This document shows positions 55,352-63,954 of a stretch of 64,000 bases of DNA, piece by piece. Numbering within the stretch: the first letter of the stretch is position 1; the number at the start of each line of letters is the position of its first letter. The DNA lies in contig NZ_JASBYU010000004.1 of the NCBI RefSeq assembly GCF_029983815.1, forward strand, positions 53,536-117,535, in the 5' to 3' direction. Origin of the DNA: Lagierella sp. (GTDB taxonomy: Bacteria > Bacillota > Clostridia > Tissierellales > Peptoniphilaceae). The notes beneath the pieces were generated by a model, which was not told the DNA's origin, ran no database searches, and worked only from the letters and a program-made list of their open reading frames with translations. Made by a program: the position numbers and the translations under genes.

Positions 55352-55606
55352 AAGCTCAAAAAACTTAGCTGATACCATATGCTAAGTTTTTTAGAGCTTT
55401 TTTATTGTGATGAGAAATTAGAATTCAATACAGATAGGGGGAATAAATATATAAATCATAAAAGTAATATTTCTGCAGAACAATACGCAAATTCGAATAG
55501 GAAATTTAATATGATAAATGGCTTGATACAACATTTGTTAGAGGTTAAGAATATGACAACTGTCAAAGAAATTTACAGTAGTTTTCTCAAAGAGATTAAA
55601 CAGTAA
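55352..55606 (+). repeat. Long repeat, unit A (with terminator-like hairpin)
   Basis: This copy starts with a 19-bp-class stem (AAGCTCAAAAAACTTAGC paired with GCTAAGTTTTTTAGAGCTT) that can terminate the TetR gene. An AT-rich body follows, with the words GCAGAACAATACGCAAATTCG and ACTGTCAAAGA. It matches the array at 57330-58190 and lies on the left of the AbiE module. A 75-codon frame inside it (55379-55606) has no RBS and is not conserved as a frame in the other copies. Confidence 0.85.
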
Positions 55607-55718
55607 AACTAAAGGAATTAAAATATTTTTGAAAGGAAATAGACCTGCATTTAAAGCTAAAGACATATTATTTTTTGACTGTAAAACATCTTGATTTTTT
55701 TCTTCTTTTTTCTAGATG

Positions 55719-55747
55719 TTTACAAATACTCGTTAATATCTTATAAT
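55719..55747 (+). promoter_or_regulatory. Promoter of the AbiE module
   Basis: TTTACA (55719-55724) and TATAAT (55742-55747) are 17 bp apart, 28 bp upstream of the AbiEi start. Confidence 0.75.
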
Positions 55748-55775
55748 AAAAGAGTAAATGTTAGAGGTGACAGTA

Positions 55776-56360
55776 ATGGAATGCTTAAATGAATATTTCA
55801 AAAATCAAAGTTTGATTACAAATAAACAAGCAGAAAAAATTGGTATTAATAGGAGTAAGCTTGCTCAGCTTACTAAGAAAGGAAAACTCGAAAGGGTAAA
55901 AAATGGAGTATATAAGAAAAAAGGTGATATAAATGATGATTTTGCATTAATATCACTTAATAATGAGAAAGTTATCTTTTCCTTTCATACAGCTTTATTT
56001 CTGTTAGGGCTTAGCGATAGAAGTCCAAATGTTTTTCATATCAGTGTTCCTCAAGGGTATAATGTAAGTCATCTAAAAAAGCTTAAGAAAAAGATCAGGG
56101 TGCACTATATAAAAATTGAAAATTTTGATATAGGTGTTACTCTAGTAATAACTCCTATAGGAAATGAAGTACAATGCTATGATATGGAAAGAAGTATCTG
56201 TGATATTGTTTTGGAAAGAGATACCATAGATAAACAAGTCTTTACGGATGCTATTACCAGATACTTTAATAATAAAGAGAAAAACTTGAGAAATCTTATT
56301 AAATATAGTAGAAAACTAGGAATTGAAAATGAAATCAGAAAATATATAGAGGTATTGTAA
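55776..56360 (+). CDS. AbiEi-family antitoxin / transcriptional regulator
   Basis: The protein (194 residues from ATG 55776, RBS AGAGGTG; an upstream ATG at 55758 lacks one) has an N-terminal winged HTH (NKQAEKIGINRSKLAQLTKKGKLERVKNGVYKKKG) and the AbiEi middle region (FSFHTALFLLGLSDRSPNVFHISVPQGYN; YDMERSICDIVLERD). AbiEi proteins repress their operon and counteract the AbiEii nucleotidyltransferase toxin in type IV toxin-antitoxin systems and abortive phage infection. The toxin gene begins directly at the stop. Confidence 0.9.
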   Translation: MECLNEYFKNQSLITNKQAEKIGINRSKLAQLTKKGKLERVKNGVYKKKGDINDDFALISLNNEKVIFSFHTALFLLGLSDRSPNVFHISVPQGYNVSHLKKLKKKIRVHYIKIENFDIGVTLVITPIGNEVQCYDMERSICDIVLERDTIDKQVFTDAITRYFNNKEKNLRNLIKYSRKLGIENEIRKYIEVL

Positions 56361-57208
56361 ATGATAGGCCCAGAAAGTTTAAAAGGAAAGATAAGAAATA
56401 TATCTAAAAACAATAATCTTAGTTCACAAGAAGTTTTACAGATGTTTTTCTTTGAACGATTTTTAGAGAGGCTATCTCTCTCAAAATACAAAAATAATTT
56501 TATTATTAAAGGAGGACTCTTAATATCTTCAATAATAGGGATAGATAATAGGACTACAATGGATATGGATACCACTGTGAAAGGGATTCCTTTAAGAGAA
56601 GAAATTATTAGTAAAATTATTTCTGAGATTGGAGAAATAAAAGTAGATGATGGAATAATATATGAAATTACCGATATAACTCATATTAGAGAAAATGATG
56701 AGTATGAAAATTTTAGGGTACATTTAATTGCTATCTTTGGAAAGATAAGAAATGTAATGAAAATAGACATTACAACTGGAGATATAATTACGCCAAAGGA
56801 AATAGAATATATCTACCCTTGTATGTTTAATGAAAAAGGGATTAAAGTAATGGCATACCCAATCGAAACTATACTTTCTGAAAATACGAGACCATTATAA
56901 GAAGGAATATAGCTACAACAAGAATGAGAGATTTCTATGACTTATATAGCCTATATTGTTTTAGAAAAGATGAGATTGATTTTTCTATTTTGAAACAGGC
57001 AGTTATCTCAACTGGAGAAAAAAGAAAAAGTATATCTTTATTGAATGAAGCTAAAGAAATCATAAAAGATATTAGAGAAGACTCTTATTTGCAAGAATTA
57101 TGGAAAGTTTATCTACAAGACAATTCTTATATCGAAAACCTTGATTATTTTGACGTTGTAAAAGTTATTGAAGTAATTTCTGAACAAATAACAATCGAGG
57201 AAATATGA
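56361..57208 (+). pseudogene. AbiEii-family nucleotidyltransferase toxin, frameshifted
   Basis: The N-terminal frame (56361-56900, 179 residues) has the nucleotidyltransferase motifs FIIKGGLLISS and TTMDMDTTVKG. It runs out of frame at the A4 run 56881-56884: adding one A restores SEKYETIIRRNIATTRMRDFYDLY and joins the second frame to 57208. The full protein would be about 282 residues, normal for AbiEii. The lesion removes the C-terminal domain, so the toxin is probably inactive unless slippage at the A run makes some full-length product. A sequencing error in a homopolymer is also possible. Confidence 0.85.
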
Positions 57209-57329
57209 AAATTCCCCCAATTAGTGCATATGTATATGAATTCTATTACATAGGAGAAATATTAATTTAGAATATTTTAGAATTAAACTAATAAGAACAA
57301 TTGGGAAAAGGTAAGAACAAGAAATATAT
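57209..57329 (+). other. AT-rich gap after AbiE module
   Basis: I see no gene, hairpin or promoter I can support here; the sequence leads into the partial repeat copy. Confidence 0.5.
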
Positions 57330-57533
57330 ATATAAAATCAAGTGATATTTAAGCGGAATAGTACGCAAAAATAAACGGAAAATCTAATGGATAAAAAGGC
57401 TTGTTTCCAACATTTATTAAAGGTTAAGACCATACCAACTGTCAAAGACTATTGTAGGAAATTTTATTGAAATTTATGGTATAAACACGAATTGTAAAAA
57501 AAGAGATTATTACAGTTTAGTCTAAAAACAGAA
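57330..57533 (+). repeat. Long repeat, unit B (partial)
   Basis: The 3' two-thirds of the unit, divergent at its left end. Shared words are AATCTAATGGATAAAAAGGCTT, CCAACTGTCAAAGACT and GAGATTATTACAG. The hairpin part is missing, consistent with insertion of, or rearrangement around, the AbiE module. Confidence 0.75.
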
Positions 57534-57843
57534 CAAAGCTCAAAAAACTTAGCTGATACCATATGCTAAGTTTTTTTAGAGCTTTTTTATTGTGATGAGA
57601 AATTAGAATTCAATACAGATAGGGGGAATAAATATATAAATCATAAAAGTAATATTTCCGCAGAACAATACGCAAATTCGAATAGGAAATCTAATGGATA
57701 AAAAGGCTTGATTACAACATTTAATAGAGGTTAGGAACATGCCAACTGTCAAAGACTTTTACAGTAAACTTTATTGAAATTTCTAAAATACATAAGAATT
57801 TATAGAAAATAGAGATTATTACAGGTCATTCGAAAAACAGAAT
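57534..57843 (+). repeat. Long repeat, unit C (complete, ~309 bp)
   Basis: A complete unit with the AAGCTC...GAGCTT hairpin at its start and the GAGATTATTACAGG tail at its end. The next unit starts 309-310 bp later. About 90% or more of the first 200 bp matches unit A by eye. Confidence 0.85.
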
Positions 57844-58190
57844 AAAGCTCAAAAAACTTACCTGACTCCATAAATAGTGAAATTCATAATCTTGTAAACC
57901 TGAAAATCACAAACTCGCCAAGGCTCAAACAGTGTGATTTTCTTGCGGTTTACTTCGATTTGAATTTCAATCTATTTATTCCATATGCTAAGTTTTTTTA
58001 GAGCTTTTTTATTGTGATGAAAAAATTAGAATTCAATACAGATAGGGGGATAAATATATAAATAATAAAAGTAATATTTCCGCAGGACAATACGCAATTT
58101 TAAACTAGTAATTTAACGAATTAAATGGCTTGTTTCTAACGTTTAATAAAAATATTACTAATTGCAACTGTCAAAGACTTTTTGTAATCT
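57844..58190 (+). repeat. Long repeat, unit D (with palindromic insertion)
   Basis: The last unit is more divergent downstream (lacks the GAGATTATTACAGG tail) and its hairpin loop is split by a ~108-bp palindromic element. It ends shortly before the grd promoter region. Confidence 0.8.
57870..57979. mobile_element. MITE-like palindromic insertion
   Basis: The ~108-bp insert has ends ATAAATAG and CTATTTAT, inner arms GAAATTCA / TGAATTTC, GTAAACC / GGTTTAC and AAAATCACA / TGTGATTTT, so almost all of it can fold on itself. TCCAT flanks it on both sides (57867-57871 and 57980-57984), consistent with a 5-bp target duplication. Comparison with unit C shows the empty site. It encodes nothing. Confidence 0.75.
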
Positions 58191-58229
58191 TTAACTTATT
58201 TTCTCCTTTAGCAATTTATCTAGCTAAAC

Positions 58230-58245
58230 AATAATCATGATTATT
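58230..58245. promoter_or_regulatory. Palindromic operator 1 upstream of grd operon
   Basis: AATAATCATGATTATT is a perfect 16-bp palindrome upstream of the -35 element. It shares the core ATAATCATGATTAT with a second site 62 bp downstream. Confidence 0.7.
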
Positions 58246-58257
58246 ATATAATCGGTA

Positions 58258-58286
58258 TTGCATTTTGATTAGAATGGTGGTATAGT
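58258..58286 (+). promoter_or_regulatory. Candidate promoter of the grd operon
   Basis: TTGCAT (58258-58263) and TATAGT (58281-58286) are 17 bp apart. The two palindromes bracket this promoter, one before -35 and one over the transcription start. Confidence 0.65.
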
Positions 58287-58290
58287 AAGA

Positions 58291-58308
58291 ATATAATCAT
58301 GATTATAT
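58291..58308. promoter_or_regulatory. Palindromic operator 2 upstream of grd operon
   Basis: ATATAATCATGATTATAT is a perfect 18-bp palindrome with the same core as operator 1, overlapping the expected transcription start: a typical repressor position. Confidence 0.7.
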
Positions 58309-58354
58309 AATAATCGCTGATGGCGGAGTGGTAAATCGAAATAGGAGGTTTCTA

Positions 58355-59683
58355 GTGAAAAAGCTTGAAATAGGCAACTTCCATGTTAAGGATGTTGTAT
58401 TCGGAGATATTACAAAATTTGAAAACGGTATCCTCTCAATTAATAAAGAGGAAGCGGAAAATTTTATTAGAGAAGATGAAAACATAACTGAAGTTGAGTT
58501 AAAGATTGCACGACCTGGAGAGAGAATTAGGATTGTGCCAATTAAAGAGGCATGCGAACCAAGGGTAAGACTAGATGGGCGCTCTGTTTTCCCTGGTGTC
58601 ACTGGTGAAGTAAAGAATGCAGGTGAAGGAACATTGCATGCGTTAAAGGGTGTCTCTGTCCTAGGCGTAGGCATGCATATGGGAAGCTTTGGTGATGGTC
58701 TTGTGGACATGTTTGGCAAAGGTCAAAAGTATACTCTTTTCGGTGAGTTGATTAATATCTGTATCATAGCTGATACCAATGAAGACTTTGAAAGGTTTGA
58801 ACAGCAAAAAAAGAATAGGGCAATTAGATGGGCGACCCATAGATTTGCTGAATATCTTGGAAAAACAGTATTGGAGCAAAAACCAGAGGATGTTGAAACC
58901 TACTGTTTTGAAGGTGTTTTTGAAAGGGACGAAAAGACCAATAAGTTGCCAAGGGTAGCCCTGGTAATGCAGCCTCAATCCCAAATGGAAGCCATGGGAT
59001 ACAATGATCTACTATATGGATGGGATTTAAATCATTTTGTTCCAACTTTTATGAATCCAAATGAAGTGTTGGATGGAGCCATAATATCTGGATCCTTTAT
59101 GCCTTCTTCATCTAAATGGGCGACCTATGATATGCAAAATTTCCCAATTATAAAAGAACTTTATAAAGAGCACGGGAAAACGATAAATTTCTTAGGGGTA
59201 ATCATGTCAAATCTAAATGTCTCCTTGGAGCAAAAGGAAAGATCTGCAATTTTTGTTGCAAATCTAGCTCAAGCTTTAGGTGTTGAAGGGGCAATTGTAA
59301 CAGAAGAAGGTTATGGAAACCCAGACACTGACTATGTAAGGGTAATTGCTGGTCTTGAAGATGTTGGAGTTAAAACAGTGGGCATATCCAATGAAGCAAC
59401 AGGTAGGGATGGAGCTTCTCAGCCTCTTGTGGTACTTGATGAAAAGGCAGATGCCCTTGTATCAACAGGTAATGTGTCTGAACTTATTGAGTTAGAACCT
59501 GCAGATGAGGTATATGGTGAGCTTGAAGCACTGGGAAGAGATGGTCTTTCTGGAGGTTGGGCAGATGATGAAAAGCTTGGACCTTCTGTTAGAGAAGATG
59601 GTTCAGTAATTATGGAAAACAATGCAATGTTCTGTGGTGATCAAATTGCAGGTTGGTCAACTAAGACCATGAAAGGATTTTAG
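58355..59683 (+). CDS. Betaine/sarcosine/glycine reductase component B proprotein (GrdE/G/I family)
   Basis: From GTG at 58355 (AGGAGG upstream) the 442-residue protein matches the proprotein subunit of reductase component B: ARPGERIRIVPIKEACEPRVR, GEGTLHALKGVSVLGVG, GAIVTEEGYGNPDTDYVRVIAGLEDVGVKT and NNAMFCGDQIAGWSTKTMKG. With the selenoprotein subunit it binds the substrate and makes the selenoether passed to GrdA. In GrdE/GrdG the proprotein is cleaved before a Cys; I see no Cys in the GNPDTD segment, so processing is uncertain. The adjacent BCCT transporter points to betaine (GrdI). GrdA, GrdC and GrdD are not in the window. Confidence 0.88.
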   Translation: MKKLEIGNFHVKDVVFGDITKFENGILSINKEEAENFIREDENITEVELKIARPGERIRIVPIKEACEPRVRLDGRSVFPGVTGEVKNAGEGTLHALKGVSVLGVGMHMGSFGDGLVDMFGKGQKYTLFGELINICIIADTNEDFERFEQQKKNRAIRWATHRFAEYLGKTVLEQKPEDVETYCFEGVFERDEKTNKLPRVALVMQPQSQMEAMGYNDLLYGWDLNHFVPTFMNPNEVLDGAIISGSFMPSSSKWATYDMQNFPIIKELYKEHGKTINFLGVIMSNLNVSLEQKERSAIFVANLAQALGVEGAIVTEEGYGNPDTDYVRVIAGLEDVGVKTVGISNEATGRDGASQPLVVLDEKADALVSTGNVSELIELEPADEVYGELEALGRDGLSGGWADDEKLGPSVREDGSVIMENNAMFCGDQIAGWSTKTMKGF

Positions 59684-59691
59684 GTGAGGAA

Positions 59692-60999
59692 ATGAAAAAG
59701 GTAATTCACTATATCAATCAATTTTTTGGTGGACTTGGTGGCGAAGATACGGCATCAGTAGCTCCTCAGTTGGTGGAAGGGGCAGTAGGCCCAGGATTAG
59801 CCATAAATAAAAATTTAGAAGATGCAGAAGTTTCTTATACAATTATTTGTGGGGACAACTATGTAGCTGAAAATAAGGAAAAAGCCTTTAACGAGATAAT
59901 AGATTTAATAAAAAATCTAGACTTTGATTTGCTTATAGCTGGACCAGCATTTCAAGCTGGAAGATATGGATTTGCTTGTGGAGGAGTTTGTAAGGCTGTT
60001 GAAGAACAACTTCATAAACCTACTATAACATCTATGCATGAAGAAAATCCTGGAGTCGAAATGTTTAGAAATCATCTAGTAATATTTCCAGGGGGAAACT
60101 CCGCTGGTAAGATGAAACAGGATGTAAAGGCAATGACTGATTATGCAAATAAACTGCTTAGAGGAGAAAAGCTTGGCGGATATGAAGAAGAGGGATTCTT
60201 CAGACATAGGGTAAGACATCAAATTTGGCTTGAAGAACCTGTTACTGCTGCGGTTAGGGGAGTTGAAATGTTAGTAAGTAAACTAAATGGAAAGCCTTTC
60301 CAAACAGAACTTCCTATCGAGATGAAGGAGAGAGTTCCAATTGCAAAGCCTATTAAGGATCTTACTAAAGCGAGGATTGCCCTTACTACAACAGGAGGTA
60401 TAATTCCAGTAGACAATCCCGACAGGATTCAATCCGCATCTGCCACAAGATGGGGACGATATGATATTTCTGAAATTGATGATTTAAAAGCTGGCGTGTT
60501 TAAAACAACTCACGCAGGATTTGACCCAGCTGCAGCAGATGCAGATCCTGATGTAATTATGCCTGTTGACGTTATGAAAGATATGCTTAAGCAAGGAGTT
60601 TATGGTTCTTTACATCCATATTTCTACTCTACAGTAGGTACGGGAACAACTGAGGGAGAAGCTAGTAGAATGGCAAAAGAGATGATACCTCTACTACAGG
60701 AAGACAAAGTAGATGCAATTCTAATGGTATCAACCTGAGGAACCTGTACACGTTGCGGTGCAACAATGGTAAAAGAATTTGAAAAAGCTGGTTTTCCTGT
60801 GGTGATGTTGTGCAACTTGGTTCCAGTTGCAAAGACTGTTGGAGCTAATAAAATCGTTCCAACAATTTCAATACCATATCCTTTTGGAGATCCTTCTACT
60901 TCAAAAGAGGATCAATATAAATTACGTTACAGATTGGTTAAACGCGCTTTAGATGCTTTAACTGAAGATGTAAATGAACAAACAGTATTTTCAGTATAG
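59692..60999 (+). CDS. Component B selenoprotein subunit (GrdB/F/H family), UGA-encoded Sec
   Basis: The 435-residue frame begins MKKVIHYINQFFGGLGGE and is open except for TGA at 60736-60738 (residue 349), in LMVST-U-GTCTRCGATMVKEFE, the UxxC active site of GrdB-family proteins. GTTGC-GGT-GCAAC (60752-60764) forms a SECIS hairpin whose GGU loop is 19 nt after the UGA. AGGPAFQAGRYGFACGGVCKAVEE-type and TSMHEENPGVEMF words confirm the family. The selenol attacks the substrate carbon and releases the amine. It follows the proprotein by 8 nt; GrdH is likely if the substrate is betaine. Confidence 0.95.
60736..60764 (+). promoter_or_regulatory. UGA and SECIS hairpin of the grdH-like gene
   Basis: TGA (60736-60738) is followed by GTTGC-GGT-GCAAC (60752-60764), a perfect stem with a GGU apical loop. 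The loop distance equals that of fdhA in this window. Confidence 0.85.
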
Positions 61000-61058
61000 G
61001 GGTATAGGTGCTTTAAAGCACCTTAGCCTCATATTTAAACAAGGAAAGTGGGATAAAA

Positions 61059-62534
61059 ATGAAAAAGAATAAAAATATGGTATTTTATATATCCTTGGTA
61101 ATAGTAGCCCTTATAGCATTCTTTGGAATCGTATTCCCCAAGGGCTTTGGAGAAGTTGGTTCTGCAGTATTAAACTTCTTAACCACAAAATTTGGTTGGT
61201 TTTACTTACTTGCTATGTTTGCCTTTGTAATATTTGTGTTTACCTTGGCCTTTAGTAAATATGGCAAGATAGTTTTGGGAAAGGACACGGATAAGCCTGA
61301 ATACTCAAATTTAACATGGTTTGCAATGCTATTTTCGGCAGGAATGGGAATAGGACTTGTATTCTATGGCGTTTCAGAACCGATATCACATTTTATGAAA
61401 CCGGATATGGGCATTGTTCCAGGTAGTCCAGAAGCAGCAAACTTTGCACTTTTCTCCTCCTTTATGCATTGGGGAATTCACCCTTGGGCAAGTTATACGA
61501 TTATAGCGCTACCTTTAGCCTACATGCAGTTTAGAAAAGATAAACCTGGATTGATTTCATCTTTGCTTATTCCCTTAGTAGGGGAAGAAAAGGCTAAGGG
61601 TCCTATTGGGAAAGTCGTAGACATCCTTGCAATTTTTGCTACTGTAGCAGGCGTTGCAACTTCACTGGGACTTGGAGTTTTACAAATAAATTCAGGAATT
61701 AATTTTCTCTTTGGAGTTCCCAACAATGAAATCTTTGCCCTTGTGACCATAGTCATCCTTACAGTTATTTTTGTTTGGACAGCTGTTGCAGGTATTGAAA
61801 AGGGAATTTCTAAAGTTTCTAATTTGAATATCCTAGTTGCCGGTGGAATAATGCTTTTACTATTCATCATTGGACCAAAAATTCAAATTCTAAACTCTCT
61901 AATCAACACTATGGGAAGTTATATATCAGGAGTCGTAAGGGAAAGCTTAAGGCTTAACCCTTTCCAAGACAACTCTTGGCTAAACGGTTGGAGGATATTT
62001 TACTGGGCATGGTGGATAGCTTGGGCACCATTTGTAGGAATTTTTATTGCTAGGATTTCAAAGGGAAGAACCATAAGGGAATTTGTTGCAGGAGTTACTA
62101 CAATACCTGCCCTTGGTTCCTTTGTATGGTTTTCCATATTTGGTACTACCGCAATTTCCCAAGGACCTAAGATTGCAGCAAAGGCGGTAGAATCTACGGA
62201 GACTGCACTTTTTGTAATCTTTAAACAACTCCCTTTAGGAATGTTGATGTCAATTATATCAATAGTATTGTTATACACCTTCTTTATAACCAGTGCCAAT
62301 TCTGCAACCTTTGTACTTGGAATGCTAAGTGAAAATGGAGACTTAAACCCTTCAAACAAAACAAAAATAATTTGGGGAATAATACAATCTGCCCTAGCCT
62401 ATGCGCTATTACTGGCAGGTGGATTACAGATGTTACAAACAGCTTCAATTACAGTAGCTTTTCCATTTGCCATAATAATGATACTGGTCATGGTATCCTT
62501 TATAAAAGTGCTAAGACAAGAGAAGGGATTATAG
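61059..62534 (+). CDS. BCCT family betaine/choline/carnitine transporter
   Basis: The 491-residue protein has about twelve membrane helices and the BCCT signature regions MHWGIHPWASYTIIALPLAYMQFRKDKPG and WRIFYWAWWIAWAPFVGIFIARISKGRTIREF. It imports quaternary amines, most likely glycine betaine, for the reductase encoded just upstream (59 nt gap with AAGGAAAG RBS). The tail is short, so osmotic regulation as in BetP is not expected. A strong terminator follows. Confidence 0.93.
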   Translation: MKKNKNMVFYISLVIVALIAFFGIVFPKGFGEVGSAVLNFLTTKFGWFYLLAMFAFVIFVFTLAFSKYGKIVLGKDTDKPEYSNLTWFAMLFSAGMGIGLVFYGVSEPISHFMKPDMGIVPGSPEAANFALFSSFMHWGIHPWASYTIIALPLAYMQFRKDKPGLISSLLIPLVGEEKAKGPIGKVVDILAIFATVAGVATSLGLGVLQINSGINFLFGVPNNEIFALVTIVILTVIFVWTAVAGIEKGISKVSNLNILVAGGIMLLLFIIGPKIQILNSLINTMGSYISGVVRESLRLNPFQDNSWLNGWRIFYWAWWIAWAPFVGIFIARISKGRTIREFVAGVTTIPALGSFVWFSIFGTTAISQGPKIAAKAVESTETALFVIFKQLPLGMLMSIISIVLLYTFFITSANSATFVLGMLSENGDLNPSNKTKIIWGIIQSALAYALLLAGGLQMLQTASITVAFPFAIIMILVMVSFIKVLRQEKGL

Positions 62535-62542
62535 AATTTGAT

Positions 62543-62573
62543 AAAAACAGGACTGTAAAAAGTCCTGTTTTTA
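62543..62573 (+). terminator. Terminator of the grd-BCCT operon
   Basis: AAAAACAGGAC and GTCCTGTTTTT form an 11-bp stem around TGTAAAAA. Confidence 0.93.
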
Positions 62574-62687
62574 TCGTCTCCAGAGGTCCTAAAAGATTTA
62601 TAAAAGAAATACAGAATTGATTTTTTTTGATTTGTTACAATGATATATAAGCTAGAAAATTTGTAAAAGATAAAAAAGGAAGTGTTT

Positions 62688-62981
62688 ATGATGACAAAAT
62701 ATTTAATAACCATGGGTCTTCTCTCAATTTGTAGAACGGCAGGTTTTATTTTGTTATTTGCTTTAATAGACGGACTACGGGAAATAAGTTTACAAATTCA
62801 TAATAGAAAAATTAAAAGGCTAGCTTATAATCTCCTTTTAATGATTTTCATCGTTATTTTGGGGACTGGAATAGACAGTTATCGAGGGAAATTACGAAGA
62901 GAAAATTATGATAAGTTTAAACCCGTAACTAGTATTGTACATTATGAGAAGATAGACAAAGAGGTGGATTATGCATATTAG
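62688..62981 (+). CDS. Small membrane protein, ~97 residues
   Basis: AAAGGAAG precedes ATG at 62688 (a second ATG is at 62691). The product has two hydrophobic helices (ITMGLLSICRTAGFILLFALI and LLLMIFIVILGTGI) separated by a basic loop. Family unknown. The next gene overlaps its end by 11 nt, so the two form a pair. Confidence 0.65.
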   Translation: MMTKYLITMGLLSICRTAGFILLFALIDGLREISLQIHNRKIKRLAYNLLLMIFIVILGTGIDSYRGKLRRENYDKFKPVTSIVHYEKIDKEVDYAY

Positions 62982-63171
62982 ACCTACCGTAATATCTGGA
63001 TTTTGTTTAGTTCTAAGTTCTATATTTTTTGCTGTGTCCTTTGTAAATGCAAAAAAGGTGGGAACAAAACTTAAAGAAAAAGAATACAATAAAATCGGTT
63101 TATATATATTAATTTTTGCTATAGCAGCATTTTTAGATGGGATATTTAGCGAGTTTGCATTTTTAATCTAA
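62971..63171 (+). CDS. Small two-helix membrane protein, 66 residues
   Basis: ATG at 62971 follows GAGGTGG. Two membrane helices (about residues 8-26 and 45-64) flank a basic loop (AKKVGTKLKEKEYNK). Translationally coupled to the previous gene. Function unknown. Confidence 0.65.
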   Translation: MHIRPTVISGFCLVLSSIFFAVSFVNAKKVGTKLKEKEYNKIGLYILIFAIAAFLDGIFSEFAFLI

Positions 63172-63254
63172 GTTTTCTACAAAGACAGGTTGACTTATAA
63201 AAATAAGGGCCTGTTGCAAAAGTCCTAAAAATAAAAGACGAGGAAACTTCTAAG

Positions 63255-63300
63255 TTTGACAGCAAAAAAAGAGCAAGACTCCTGTAAGCCTTGCAATAGC
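63255..63300 (+). repeat. Direct repeat, copy 1 (IS end with terminator arm)
   Basis: TTTGACAGCAAAAAAAGAGC and the sequence after it recur at 63955-64000 with a few changes. This copy continues into a stem-loop (AAAGAGCAA / TTGCTCTTT and CTGTAAGC / GCTTACAG, 63268-63323) that terminates the leftward transposase remnant. Confidence 0.8.
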
Positions 63301-63323
63301 TTGCTTACAGAGGATTGCTCTTT
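63268..63323 (-). terminator. Long stem-loop after transposase remnant
   Basis: AAAGAGCAA pairs with TTGCTCTTT and CTGTAAGC with GCTTACAG, giving a two-part stem followed by a T-run on the minus strand. Confidence 0.8.
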
Positions 63324-63326
63324 AAA

Positions 63327-63682
63327 TTAATTTTGCACAACGTTTTTGATTTTCGTATTTTTAAAATTTTTTCTTAACTTTTGAGCAGCAATAACTTCCA
63401 TATCCGTATTAAAACAAGAAATTTCATGTAATTTATCAGTCAATTCAGTTTTTGTGTAAGTAGGGATATATAAATCTCTTTTCCTCCATTTTTTACCTTA
63501 GTGAGCTCCATAGCCCTTTGTCGTCCCCGCTCATAAGGATTTCTATTTCCAATTATTTCTTTGATTCGTTCTAAAGTTCCAATTGTTTCAACAATTTTGT
63601 TAATTCTTTTTTCCTTAACGTAAATAGATTCAACAATATAAAAAGAAATAGCATTTTAAGATTTAGAAGTTTGAAGTCTCAT
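63327..63682 (-). pseudogene. Remnant of an IS1634-like transposase
   Basis: On the minus strand an ATG at 63682 (AAGGAG upstream) begins MRLQTSKS, then TAA, and continues in frame as NAISFYIVESIYVKEKRINKIVETIGTLERIKEIIGNRNPYE: the N-terminal domain of IS1634-type transposases. After a frame change it resumes as YIPTYTKTELTDKLHEISCFNTDMEVI and ends KNVVQN, the C-terminal end. The whole catalytic middle (several hundred residues) is deleted. Clearly non-functional. Confidence 0.75.
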
Positions 63683-63754
63683 GATAATATCGCTCCTTTA
63701 TATTGATTTCATAGCACATTGCCAGATGTTATGAAATACAAAATTATAAAATTG

Positions 63755-63770
63755 ACATAAAAACGCGTTT
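63755..63770. other. AT-rich gap with short palindrome
   Basis: AAAAACGCGTTTTT is a short palindrome in the otherwise gene-free stretch 63690-63910. I see no gene here. Confidence 0.35.
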
Positions 63771-63919
63771 TTCAAAACGTTCAAAGGTTTTGGTATGTAT
63801 TCAACTGTCAAACTTTCGTGAAAAACAGGACATTTCAATATGGACAGAGGTTTTTTTGTATTCAATTTTAAACTACTAGCTCTTAATTCCATTATTTTGT
63901 TTTTAACAATAAAAAACGC

Positions 63920-63947
63920 TTGCACTATTAAAAAATTATGATATAAT
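63920..63947 (+). promoter_or_regulatory. Candidate promoter near right edge
   Basis: TTGCAC (63920-63925) and TATAAT (63942-63947) are 16 bp apart on the plus strand. Any gene it serves lies outside the window. Confidence 0.4.
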
Positions 63948-63954
63948 CCTGAAT

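Noticed and set aside
55379..55606. 75-codon frame inside repeat unit A as a gene
   Set aside because: No ribosome-binding site, starts inside the terminator stem, and the other repeat copies have stops in the frame.
58318..58345. tRNA-like words (GGCGGAGTGGTAAATCG) before the grd proprotein gene
   Set aside because: No acceptor stem, anticodon arm or T-loop follows; the stretch is simply the leader with the AGGAGG site.
58191..58354. Glycine or other riboswitch before the grd operon
   Set aside because: No recognisable aptamer core or terminator; the palindromes fit a protein operator better.
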